Positions 9,583 to 17,974 of a stretch of DNA of 28,462 nucleotides are shown in pieces. The DNA is from Planctomycetota bacterium (GTDB taxonomy: Bacteria; Planctomycetota; Phycisphaerae; WQYP01): assembly GCA_021785155.1 (NCBI GenBank), contig JAJYGE010000029.1, positions 1 through 28,462 on the forward strand, given 5' to 3'. The notes beneath the pieces are model-generated. The model had not been told where the DNA came from, ran no database searches, and saw nothing but the letters and a program-made list of their open reading frames with translations. The stretch's first letter is position 1. Each line of letters starts with the position of its first letter. The position numbers and the translations under genes are program-made.

Positions 9583-11091
9583 ATGTTCCCACGGGCAGTT
9601 ATCATTAACCGAAATCTATCGGTCGGTCTGGCTTTGGCCATGACATTGGCGGCCACAGTTTGCGCCGCCGCCACTACCACAGCACCGGCAACCATGCCCG
9701 CGGCTCCGGCCGCCCCGGCAGCCACAACCGCGCCGGCAACCACCGCCACCGCCGTGACGGTACCCGTACCGGTGGTGTCGGAACCTGGTTCCCAGGTGAA
9801 AATAAAAAAGAAAGCGAAGAAATTAAAAATCAGCGCAACCGCCTTCGTCGGGCAGATCAACGCGCACGATGTCAATGTTCGAAGTGGCCCGGGGCTGTCC
9901 TATTATACCTTGGGGCAGCTTGGCCGCGGCGACCTTATTAAGGTCACCGGTGAACGCGCTGGATGGTATCGCTTCGCGGCACCCGCCGGCGTTCGCTGTT
10001 ACATCGCCCGGCAGTTTGTGAAACTTTCCGCCGACGGCACTACCGGCACGGTTACCGGCAGTTTTGTCAACGTAAGAGCGGCCAGCGCTCTTACGCCGGG
10101 CAGTAATTACGCCGTTGTGGATATGCTCAATACCGGGGCCACAGTTTCAGTCACCGGTCAAACGCCGACCTACGACATTATCCGCGCGCCCAAGGGCACC
10201 GGCGTTTATGTTCTGGCCCGGTTTGTATCACCCGCACCGGCTGGAAGCACTTATGTCACACCGGAACTGAAAATGCCCGCGGGCTTCAAAGGTACCGGCT
10301 TGTCCACGACATCAACTCCGGCGGCGGCGTCAAAAACTTCCACGGTGGCCAGTTCATCGTCTACCGGCTTGTCGGCACCTGTTGCACCCATCACCAGCAC
10401 ACCGGCGGTCGGTTCCGCCATGGTTCCGGCACCCGCAGTCACTACGACCACGAAGCCTGCACCGACGGCCCAGGCCCCCAAGGCTGTAAACCAATCACTG
10501 TTGCCGGCACCGGCGGTCTCTTTTAACTCGAATGCATACAGCACCTTTACGGATTTGAATCGGCGGATGCAAATTCAGTTTAATAAGCCCATTATGCAGC
10601 GCAACTTGCAGCCGTTGCTTGCTGGTTTTGAGAATCTCCTGAAGAGCGAAAATGTGCCTCATTTTGTGCGGCACGGCTGTATCGCCCGAATCAAACTGCT
10701 GAAAAAGCAAATTGCCATTCAGGAAATCGTCGCATCTTCCCATACGCAAAAACCCCTTACCGCGGTACTGGCTCCCTATCAACAGCAATGGGAACAGTCC
10801 CAGCGGGAACTTGCCAAGGCGCAGGCCAAGGCCCCCTATATCGCATTTGGAACTCTTAAGACCAGCACCGTGTTACGTTACTACGCCCTGATGAACCCGG
10901 TAAATGGTCGCGTCGTGGCTTATCTGGAGCCGACAGCTAAAATCAATATATCCAAGCTGCTTGGTTCGTACATAGGCGTTAAGGGCGAAGTCATTAGCCG
11001 CACCGGCGTTGTGGTGCGTGTGATCAAAGTAACTTCGGCCACGATGTTTCCCGAGCCTTCTTCGGCCCAGGCTGCACCGGCAGCGCCATGA
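9583..11091 (+). CDS. Exported protein with two bacterial SH3 (SH3b) domains
   Basis: This 502-residue protein starts at the ATG at 9583, preceded by AGGAGG (9571-9576); an in-frame TTG 33 nt upstream has no such site. The first 30 residues form a Sec signal peptide (LSVGLALAMTLAATVCAAA). An Ala/Thr/Pro-rich linker and a basic patch (KIKKKAKKLK, 73-82) follow. Two SH3b-like repeats come next: residues about 90-148 (VNVRSGPGLSYYTLGQLGRGD and WYRFAAP) and about 155-216 (FVNVRAASALTPGSNYAVVD). A second low-complexity linker runs to about 320. The C-terminal 180 residues are helical then beta-rich and not recognised. SH3b domains often bind cell-wall or other envelope ligands, so an envelope role is inferred. 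It is transcribed away from the MoxR operon, with the rhamnose isomerase gene 53 nt downstream. Confidence 0.85.
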   Translation: MFPRAVIINRNLSVGLALAMTLAATVCAAATTTAPATMPAAPAAPAATTAPATTATAVTVPVPVVSEPGSQVKIKKKAKKLKISATAFVGQINAHDVNVRSGPGLSYYTLGQLGRGDLIKVTGERAGWYRFAAPAGVRCYIARQFVKLSADGTTGTVTGSFVNVRAASALTPGSNYAVVDMLNTGATVSVTGQTPTYDIIRAPKGTGVYVLARFVSPAPAGSTYVTPELKMPAGFKGTGLSTTSTPAAASKTSTVASSSSTGLSAPVAPITSTPAVGSAMVPAPAVTTTTKPAPTAQAPKAVNQSLLPAPAVSFNSNAYSTFTDLNRRMQIQFNKPIMQRNLQPLLAGFENLLKSENVPHFVRHGCIARIKLLKKQIAIQEIVASSHTQKPLTAVLAPYQQQWEQSQRELAKAQAKAPYIAFGTLKTSTVLRYYALMNPVNGRVVAYLEPTAKINISKLLGSYIGVKGEVISRTGVVVRVIKVTSATMFPEPSSAQAAPAAP

Positions 11092-11144
11092 TGTTAACTT
11101 CAGGGATTTGAAAATAGAAAATTCAGGAACGGCGGTATAGTATT

Positions 11145-12329
11145 ATGTCTTATTCCGATATTGTTTTTCCACGCCTTGATGCGTTCAAAATTGAATTACC
11201 ATCATGGGGTTTTGCCGATACCGGCACGCGGTTCGGAAAGTTTTATCAGGATGCCGCGGCCGGCGACATTGATGAAAAACTCGAGATCGCGGGACATATC
11301 CACAAACTGACCGGTTCATGCCCTACCGTCGCGGTGCATGTTCTGTGGGATTTCAAGAAAAGTCAGAACGCGGCTGATGTCGCCGCTCTGGCGGCACGAC
11401 ATGGGGTTGCCATTGGTGCCATTAATCCCAATGTATTTCAAAATCAGGAATATAAATGGGGCAGCATTACCAACCGCTCTGCATCCATTCGTCAGATGGC
11501 CATTGACCACATGCTGGATTCCGTCAAGATCGGACGGGCCACCGGCAGTAAGCATTTGTCCCTCTGGTTTGCGGATGGCATAAATTATCCCGGTCAATCC
11601 GATATTATCGCCCGGAAACATTGGGCCACTGAAACGCTTAAAGCGGTACACGCGGCTATGCCGCCGGACATGACCATGCTGGTGGAATACAAGCCTTTTG
11701 AACCGGCATTTTACGCCACGGATATTGCCGATTGGGGCATGGCCACCATTTTTTCCCGTGCTGCCGGTCCGCGTGCCAAAGTGCTCGTGGATACGGGCCA
11801 TCATTATCAGGCTACCAATATAGAGCAGATTGTGGCTTGGTTGCTGGATGAAAACATGCTCGGCGGCTTCCACTTCAATGATCGCAAATACGCCGATGAT
11901 GATTTGACCATGGGGTCTATTGACCCCTATCAAATTTTCCGGATTTTTCATGAGATTGAAAATCACCGCTTCCGCACGGGGCAATTGCCTCCCATCGCAT
12001 ACATGGTGGATCAAAGCCACAACCTCAAGCCCAAGATTGAAGCCATGATTCAAACCATTGACATCGCTCAGCAACTCTATGCAAAAGCCTGCCTTGTTGA
12101 TCGCCAAGCTCTGGCCCGGTGTCAGGCCGACGAAGACCTCGTGCAAAGTGAAAACATTATACGTGGCGCGTTCTTAACCGATGTTCGTCCGCTGCTGGCG
12201 GACTGGCGCAAAGCCCGGGGCGTGCCTGCTGATCCTCTTGAGGCGCATCGCCAAAGTGGCTATCAGGCCAAAGTCGCGCTGGAGCGACGAAAAAAATATG
12301 GTTCCAAAGGGGGCGGTGGATACGCCTGA
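11145..12329 (+). CDS. rhaI: L-rhamnose isomerase (Pseudomonas stutzeri / rhizobial RhaI type)
   Basis: This 394-residue TIM-barrel sugar isomerase resembles L-rhamnose isomerase of the P. stutzeri type, which converts L-rhamnose to L-rhamnulose in the cytoplasm. Shared blocks include LPSWGFADTGTRF, the loop with SLWFADGINYPGQS, EYKPFEPAFY, VDTGHH, GGFHFNDRKYADDDL and MVDQSHN. The metal ligands I recall for the P. stutzeri enzyme (E219, D254, H257, H281, D289, D291, D327) all map with a constant offset of 38 to E181, D216, H219, H243, D251, D253 and D289 here, so both metal sites look complete. It lacks the roughly 38-residue N-terminal extension of that enzyme, and the Gly-rich C-terminal tail (SKGGGGYA) resembles its tail. 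No rhamnulokinase, aldolase or dehydrogenase is adjacent. P. stutzeri-type enzymes also isomerise other aldoses such as D-allose. Confidence 0.92.
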   Translation: MSYSDIVFPRLDAFKIELPSWGFADTGTRFGKFYQDAAAGDIDEKLEIAGHIHKLTGSCPTVAVHVLWDFKKSQNAADVAALAARHGVAIGAINPNVFQNQEYKWGSITNRSASIRQMAIDHMLDSVKIGRATGSKHLSLWFADGINYPGQSDIIARKHWATETLKAVHAAMPPDMTMLVEYKPFEPAFYATDIADWGMATIFSRAAGPRAKVLVDTGHHYQATNIEQIVAWLLDENMLGGFHFNDRKYADDDLTMGSIDPYQIFRIFHEIENHRFRTGQLPPIAYMVDQSHNLKPKIEAMIQTIDIAQQLYAKACLVDRQALARCQADEDLVQSENIIRGAFLTDVRPLLADWRKARGVPADPLEAHRQSGYQAKVALERRKKYGSKGGGGYA

Positions 12330-12408
12330 TTTTTGCAGGAGCCGGTCTGCGTACCCACCGGGATTGCGACGGGCCTGAAAAGTACCGCGTGCGCAGCGGA
12401 GGTTCTCC

Positions 12409-12786
12409 ATGTCGGAAAACAGTACATCACGCACCACTGTCAGTGCGCGGAATGCGAAAACATGGCGACACGTCGGCTGGGTGGCGTGGGCTATATCCGT
12501 TGCCGCTTTTCTCATTGGCGCGCTGACGCAATTTTTCCCGCCGCATTCCGGTATGGCTGTAAAACCATCAGCACTATTCATGGGAGCCCTCGCCGCGGTC
12601 GCCGCGGGAGTCGGAATATATACACTCAATCGGCATGCCGCGCTGCACTCGGAGGATCCATTCACCGCCTTATGGACCAACCTGATGTGCCGCATACTGA
12701 TGATCATTGAATTAATTTCACTGGCGGCTGTGTGTGCGTGGGCCATCTTTCATTTTATCGGCGTTCCCATCGCGGTTCATTTCTGA
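12409..12786 (+). CDS. Small integral membrane protein, three helices, function unknown
   Basis: This 125-residue protein is not recognised. It has a polar basic N-terminus (residues 1-21) and three hydrophobic segments: about 22-43 (VGWVAWAISVAAFLIGALTQ), 52-72 (PSALFMGALAAVAAGVGIYTL) and 92-118 (LMCRILMIIELISLAAVCAW). A hydrophilic loop with NRHAALHSEDP lies between the second and third. GGAGG 5 nt before the ATG supports translation. It follows the rhamnose isomerase by 79 nt on the same strand and could share its transcript. The 192 nt after it separate it from the convergent PPIase gene. Confidence 0.7.
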   Translation: MSENSTSRTTVSARNAKTWRHVGWVAWAISVAAFLIGALTQFFPPHSGMAVKPSALFMGALAAVAAGVGIYTLNRHAALHSEDPFTALWTNLMCRILMIIELISLAAVCAWAIFHFIGVPIAVHF

Positions 12787-12978
12787 AATTCCCTGCTGGG
12801 TCGGTGTGCTAAATACCCGGCGGCGCATCGCTCGTGGGCGCTATTACGTCAGCTTCGCCGGTGGAAAATGGACCCTCCATGGACCACGCCACAGCCGCGA
12901 TAATGCTTCCCTTTATATCGGGTTTGCCGGACAGCCGAGATTATTTAAGCCTGTATGGCGCGGCGGCGTGATGCGGAT

Positions 12979-14370
12979 TTACCGCGTGTAATAAAGAGAT
13001 GTGGCCACACGCGTGGCGGTGATCACCATTTCGCTCATTGCCGCCACGGAGGCCGTGTCATACATGTTGCGCTGGTAGGCGGCCATAAAGCCCTGATACA
13101 AATGGTTTTTCAACCGTTCTTCGATCCCGGCCTGCGCTATTTCAAACGGAATTACGTGATGGGGTGTTACGGCACCCACACGGATGATAACCACGGCGTC
13201 TCCACGGGGATTGGCTTTATTTTTGATCAATACGGGAGGAGCCATGGTGTGCGGTTTAAGGGCAAAGGCGATTTTTTCAATCAGCGGGTTGGATAGTTCT
13301 CCGCGCCGGGTGTCCGGCCAGTGGCCGCCATTATCCGCCGCCGGATCAGAGGAATTATTTTCCGCCAATAGCGCAAAGTTGGCACCGTGTCTGATTTCAT
13401 CTTCCAGCTTATTGCAATAGGCGATGGCCTTGCGCCGTGCGACGGCCAACTGGACTTTCGTGGGATGAGCCAGTGGTTGCGTGTGGGTTGGATCATTGGG
13501 ATCGCGTGGCCATTGGTTCAGTACGCGGTAGGTGATCGTATAAAGATCCACCTGGGCATGTTGCGTGTATTTGGCGATATGCGCCATGTAATAATGCCAT
13601 AACTCCCGCCGGGTTACGACGAGTTTGGGATATACTGTACGGTTGAGGTACATTCCAATGATGGTCTGATCTCGAATGGCTTGAAGTTTTTTATCCAAAG
13701 AATTGCCCTGCAGTTCCAACGCGCGGTTTGCAAGCTGCGCCGAGCCCATATATTGCGCGACAATCTTGGCCTTCTTCGCCGCTACCACGGCGGCTACTTC
13801 CTTCAAATCATCCTTGTTCAAAAATCGCTTGGCCTTGGCCAAAAATAACATATCGTCAATTTTTACCCGTAATTCCCGGGCAATGCTCTGCTCGGCCTGC
13901 TGTTGAAAGTATGTTTTGGTCTTGCTGATGGCGGCGGCATTTTTTAATGCGGACGCAATGGGTCGTAAAACGTCCTGCACAAATAATGGCTTGCCGTTAA
14001 CCGTGCCCAGTAATGCCGCCACCGCCATATTAGTTCCCGGTGCCGGAATCGCTGCCGCATGGATTATGGGGGGGAGGGGGGAATGTCCGTTGGCAGCAGT
14101 TGCGCTTTGCGGCGAAAGCAACGGAGCCTCCGGAATCACGGTGTCATACGCGGAACTCGTCACCGAGGATTTATGCATCGGCTTGCCTGGCCGGATAAAT
14201 GCCGTCACCGGAATCGTCGATGATGACGGCGGAGGTGATGACGCCGCAGATGGAGATTCCGCCGATGGGCGCTGCATGGGAATGTAGGAGCAACCCGCCG
14301 CCCCCAAGGCCATTACCACCAGAACAACATAACCGGCTCGCATACTTTTTCGATTCAATATCAGGGGCAT
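12979..14370 (-). CDS. SurA/PpiC-like peptidyl-prolyl isomerase lipoprotein
   Basis: This 463-residue lipoprotein probably assists folding of exported proteins. The start at 14370 is preferred because AAGGA stands 6 nt upstream; an in-frame ATG at 14385 adds five residues. The signal sequence ends in the lipobox GAAGC with the lipidated Cys at residue 27, followed by a Ser/Pro-rich linker. From about residue 120 a SurA-N-like helical region begins (LLGTVNGKPLFVQDVLRPIA) with many helices and a basic segment. A parvulin/rotamase-like domain follows, recognised by ARRKAIAYCNKLEDEIRHGANFALLAENNSSDPAADNGG and GELSNPLIEKIAFAL. The pattern of N-terminal helices plus a single parvulin domain fits PrsA/SurA-like chaperones. 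It is convergent with the small membrane protein gene and is flanked upstream by a 420-nt gap. Confidence 0.85.
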   Translation of the reverse strand: MPLILNRKSMRAGYVVLVVMALGAAGCSYIPMQRPSAESPSAASSPPPSSSTIPVTAFIRPGKPMHKSSVTSSAYDTVIPEAPLLSPQSATAANGHSPLPPIIHAAAIPAPGTNMAVAALLGTVNGKPLFVQDVLRPIASALKNAAAISKTKTYFQQQAEQSIARELRVKIDDMLFLAKAKRFLNKDDLKEVAAVVAAKKAKIVAQYMGSAQLANRALELQGNSLDKKLQAIRDQTIIGMYLNRTVYPKLVVTRRELWHYYMAHIAKYTQHAQVDLYTITYRVLNQWPRDPNDPTHTQPLAHPTKVQLAVARRKAIAYCNKLEDEIRHGANFALLAENNSSDPAADNGGHWPDTRRGELSNPLIEKIAFALKPHTMAPPVLIKNKANPRGDAVVIIRVGAVTPHHVIPFEIAQAGIEERLKNHLYQGFMAAYQRNMYDTASVAAMSEMVITATRVATSLYYTR

Positions 14371-14790
14371 AAAGGATCCTTGCATTATTCGCCAATCTCT
14401 TCCATAAGGGACTTAACTACCCGGTCATTTTGCCACGCCATTATGGCACCAGAAAGTTTACAGTCCCATATTGGAACATAAAACCGCGATAAAACCAAAC
14501 GGCAACACCAACAATCAGGTTCTTGTCGTTTCAATGTCATGCCGACAAACGCTTCGCAAATGCGACGCCGCCTGATAAATCAGCAACCGTTGACGTCAGG
14601 CTCTATATCGGGGTGCTTACGGGCTATGACGTATTCTCTGCCGATGGTATAGATAATTTTATATCCCGCCAGGATGACGCCGCGCAGCGTTCCAGAAATC
14701 ATGGATTTTTCTTCATTAATCGCCGAAATAATCACCGCAACGCGCGGTGCCGGTGGGGTATTTCAACGCGCGACGCTCATTTTGCGCGTT
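14371..14790. other. Gap with a possible degenerate glycosyltransferase-2-like fragment
   Basis: No complete gene is supported. On the minus strand a short open frame ending with TGA at 14580 reads PRVAVIISAINEEKSM and then GTLRGVILAGYKII, which resembles the N-terminal strand and NEE motif of family 2 glycosyltransferases. It lacks the DDGS block, and a stop codon lies just upstream of this stretch. The only ATG (14702) yields 40 residues. It may be a decayed remnant or chance. The rest of the gap is the likely promoter region of the PPIase gene. Confidence 0.25.
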
Positions 14791-16047
14791 TTACGCACTG
14801 ACGCGGCAATCCGCCACCGACGGCGGGAATTGAGGGGTTATCCGCACGTTGCCAGGAATCTCCATATCCGGACATTTAACCGGTCTGTCAACACCGCTAA
14901 GTGCCGACCAAGCCAGCACCCGACCGCGCCCCGCAGCTTTGGCCTCGTAAAGGGCCTTATCCGCCCGGGCCATGAGCACATCAATGGAAGAATCGCCGTC
15001 CCCAATCACTGCGATTCCCATGCTGATAGTGGGCTCAAAATCATGGGCGATAAAAGCGGCGGCATCGGCGTAGGCCCGCCGCAGCCGCTCGGCAATTTCC
15101 ATCGCCTGCAATTCGTCAACTGCGGATAGCGCGACGGCAAATTCGTCACCGCCAATGCGGCCAATCGCATCATCAGTCCGTAGCTGCGCATTTACCACCC
15201 CCGCCAGGCAGCGCAGAAGACGATCCCCCGCGGCATGACCGAACCTATCGTTGGTTACCTTGAGATAGTCGAGATCAATTAAAACCAGTGCGCCCGGACA
15301 TTGGTCGTGCTTGTGCCGCAGCATTCGCCACAACGCCGCCTTAAAACCCCGCCGGTTTAGTACTTCCGTCAGTTCGTCGCGGTTAGCAGCGCGAAGCAGC
15401 ACGCCCCGCATCCGCTCAGCGGTCATAACAGTCAGGCACATGTTCCATACCAGCACCACAACAACCGAGGGCAACAGTAAGACACCCAGCAGGTCTTGTG
15501 TCAGGAGCATTCCGGGCCGCAGCTCTTCCACCGCCCAACAACCTCGCACTGCGATCATCACCGCAATGACTGCCGCCATCACCGTCGCCAGCCACGCACA
15601 AGACAGCCGCTCTCGTCGCGCGATGTCCAACGTCACCCACCCCGTCGCCAGAACCAATATATCCAGTGCCGCTGATAGCACCAGAAGCCGACCAGAAAGC
15701 TGTGCGCTGATCGGGGAAGGCACGGCAAGCAACCCAAAGACCGTGCCGGCGAGAATCGCAGGCACAATAGATTTCGGTCGTCGTCCGGCAAATACCCGGC
15801 AGCCACTCCAACAGCAACCCCAGGATAGCACGACCAGCATATCGGCGGTGGCAATGGAAAAAACAGGCGGCAGGCGGCCATGCTGAGAAAGCAGCAATAC
15901 TCCTATCATGCATGTAAAATTTCCGCCCGCCCAATATTGGAACCACCCATCATGTGGGCGCAGGCGGGCAAAGACCACTTGCGCCAGGCCCATTACGGCC
16001 AAGATCAACGTAAGTATTAAAAATACGGTCTGCGGGTTTATTTCCAT
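14791..16047 (-). CDS. Membrane diguanylate cyclase (GGDEF) with multi-helix N-terminus
   Basis: This 418-residue protein makes the second messenger cyclic di-GMP from GTP. Residues 1-205 contain about six hydrophobic segments (6-28, 38-54, 63-83, 94-110, 118-140, 150-170, with another at 180-205), a membrane sensor of unknown ligand. The GGDEF domain occupies about 215-378: DELTEVLNRRGF (224-235), the metal-binding LIDLDYLKVTND with FGHAAGD, and RIGGDEFAV with the active-site GGDEF at 299-303. An inhibitory I-site RxxD (RTDD, 290-293) lies exactly five residues before GGDEF, so product feedback inhibition is expected. KALYEAKAAGRGRV closes the domain, and a 40-residue unstructured tail follows. 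No EAL or HD-GYP partner is adjacent. GGAAA lies upstream of the ATG. Confidence 0.93.
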   Translation of the reverse strand: MEINPQTVFLILTLILAVMGLAQVVFARLRPHDGWFQYWAGGNFTCMIGVLLLSQHGRLPPVFSIATADMLVVLSWGCCWSGCRVFAGRRPKSIVPAILAGTVFGLLAVPSPISAQLSGRLLVLSAALDILVLATGWVTLDIARRERLSCAWLATVMAAVIAVMIAVRGCWAVEELRPGMLLTQDLLGVLLLPSVVVVLVWNMCLTVMTAERMRGVLLRAANRDELTEVLNRRGFKAALWRMLRHKHDQCPGALVLIDLDYLKVTNDRFGHAAGDRLLRCLAGVVNAQLRTDDAIGRIGGDEFAVALSAVDELQAMEIAERLRRAYADAAAFIAHDFEPTISMGIAVIGDGDSSIDVLMARADKALYEAKAAGRGRVLAWSALSGVDRPVKCPDMEIPGNVRITPQFPPSVADCRVSA

Positions 16048-16228
16048 CTTGCTATTTCCATGAGATACCTCTCCACGGTACGGCGAACAAAGCCGTCCGG
16101 GAGCATCTCAACAGGGATTCGCCATGGAATGTATCGGCAATTTATCCGCAAAAGAAATAATTTTAACTGGATATTGGGATAAGAAATGCAAAATGAAAAA
16201 AAAGACACTATTTTGATTGATGAAAAAC

Positions 16229-17953
16229 TCAGTAATTCAGTGCGCGAATTTCCCTGATAGCTTTGGCAAATAGAGGCGTTTTTTTCAACTCCACCGGAGC
16301 GATTCTTGGATCGTGTTTGAACGGGTTGTAAAGCGGATCGCCCACGTAGGCAATGCGCCAGCCCACCTGCGGGGTGGTGAGGAAATAGACTTCAATCTGG
16401 GTGAATTTTCCAGAAAGTAAAAGCGGGAAAAATATCGAGGGCTTGGGAAATGCCTGCAGGTACGGTTCGTCCACCGCGCCCAGCGTGCCTACCACCCCGT
16501 GTTTGAGCATATTGATGCACCATCCGGTATCGGCGGGATTATGCAGGGTGGTAAGTTCAAAACTCGCAACGTGGTAGCCTACGCATCCGGGCAACCATTG
16601 GCAGGAATCAACGTAATGATGCACCGAATACCAGCCGCAATAAAGCGCTGCCCGCGGACAGTTTTTAGCCTGCAATAGCGCCGGCGTGTCATTGATGACC
16701 ACCTGAATGGCGGCATTTTTTTTGATGTACCGGGCGGTGAGGCGAATGTCATGGTCAAAAAGCGAATACGCATCCGTGCCATGCAATCCGCGCGCGTCAA
16801 AATATGCCACGCCGTGCAGGCCACGCCGCTGCACGTCAATGGAAGTGTGAATAATACCGATGACCATTTCCGGGGTCAGGCCATCCAGTCGCGCCACCAT
16901 GATGGCTCGGGGGGCGCTGCGGAAAGGGGAAAATTCGTGCCACACGGGGAGATAATCTGGATTGATATGCGGAAAAACCGGGGGGCGGGCATGATACCAG
17001 AGCATCATGAGGTCGCTGTCCAAGGCGGTGCTGCGACCATGCTGGGAGAGATAGGATTGATCGGAAAGTAATTGCGCGGTCAAACCGGTGATGCCGAATA
17101 TCCGAAGTTGCAGTTGCTCCATTTGCTTGCGATTGGTGGCGCGGTCGCGATGCAGAGCCAGGCGCTGATACGTGTATAACTGCGCGTGTACCTCGGCGCG
17201 TTCGCTTTGAAGCGCTTCGTCTTGCGCCATGGCCTTAAGACTTTGACCGTGAACGTGTATCATATCCGCCACTCCGCCCGGGCCGAAATATGTTTTCAAC
17301 AGCTTAAGAAATGCGGATGATTCCACGCGCCGCGTCGCGGGCGGCAGGCGTTGGAAGCGATGAATCATGACATTGGCGGCAGTTCGAAATCGGGCCAGTT
17401 CAGTCACTGCGGAAGCCGGTTCGGAATGCGACATCGGTGCGGTGGCCGATGGATGTGTTGTCGCAACTGGCACCATGGACCGCATCGTGGCAATTCCTTG
17501 CCGAAGTTCTTCAGCACAATGGCGCAAATTCGTTTCAATCGCGGCGCGTTCCCGCATTTGCTGCGGTCCGGGCAGTTCCGGGTCTACCCGCAACGGTATG
17601 CCATACGTGGTCACAAGACACTTGATCTGTTTTTCCAGATGTCGTTCGCGAAGAATCTCTCTGATGGCCTTGGCGATGCGCAGCGTATAATAAGCCGCCG
17701 GGATGTCATCGATATTATGATTCGAAAGATTCAATACGATTAGATCCGTGGCCGGTATGTGCCGGGCCTTCATGTAATAGCGCCCCACCTGCCATGATCC
17801 GGGGATATTGCCATTGACAATCACCGCAACTTGATCAGGGGTAAGGGCGACAGCAAAGACTGTTGGTAAAAGCAGGCAGCACAGCGACGCCAGGAGAAAT
17901 ATCGCCGTTGTGGTCATTGATCGCGCGGCGCGGCAATGGTAAAAGAAGGACAT
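16229..17953 (-). CDS. TIGR03790 family exported protein
   Basis: This 574-residue protein matches the TIGR03790 family of unknown function, found mainly in planctomycete-type and other environmental bacteria. After a signal peptide (hydrophobic IFLLASLCCLLLPTVFAVA) come the family blocks VAVIVNGNIPGS, YYMKARHIPATDLIVLNL, CLVTTYGIPLRV and, at the C-terminus, GVVGTLGAVDEPYLQAFPKP and YVGDPLYNPF. The long middle (about 150-300) is helix-rich and poorly conserved. GGAG 8 nt before the ATG at 17953 supports this start; Met13 is an alternative. It lies 21 nt after the M20D amidohydrolase gene on the same strand, so cotranscription is likely. The 180-nt gap downstream is strongly AT-rich. The C-terminal pattern is reminiscent of caspase/gingipain-like folds, but I do not see a secure catalytic pair. 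Confidence 0.85.
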   Translation of the reverse strand: MSFFYHCRAARSMTTTAIFLLASLCCLLLPTVFAVALTPDQVAVIVNGNIPGSWQVGRYYMKARHIPATDLIVLNLSNHNIDDIPAAYYTLRIAKAIREILRERHLEKQIKCLVTTYGIPLRVDPELPGPQQMRERAAIETNLRHCAEELRQGIATMRSMVPVATTHPSATAPMSHSEPASAVTELARFRTAANVMIHRFQRLPPATRRVESSAFLKLLKTYFGPGGVADMIHVHGQSLKAMAQDEALQSERAEVHAQLYTYQRLALHRDRATNRKQMEQLQLRIFGITGLTAQLLSDQSYLSQHGRSTALDSDLMMLWYHARPPVFPHINPDYLPVWHEFSPFRSAPRAIMVARLDGLTPEMVIGIIHTSIDVQRRGLHGVAYFDARGLHGTDAYSLFDHDIRLTARYIKKNAAIQVVINDTPALLQAKNCPRAALYCGWYSVHHYVDSCQWLPGCVGYHVASFELTTLHNPADTGWCINMLKHGVVGTLGAVDEPYLQAFPKPSIFFPLLLSGKFTQIEVYFLTTPQVGWRIAYVGDPLYNPFKHDPRIAPVELKKTPLFAKAIREIRALNY

Positions 17954-17974
17954 GCTGCTTACTCCGTAAGGCTT

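Noticed and set aside
11316..12146. Long 276-codon antisense frame opposite the rhamnose isomerase
   Set aside because: The plus strand encodes a clear isomerase with all metal ligands; the antisense product has no motifs and is a codon-bias shadow.
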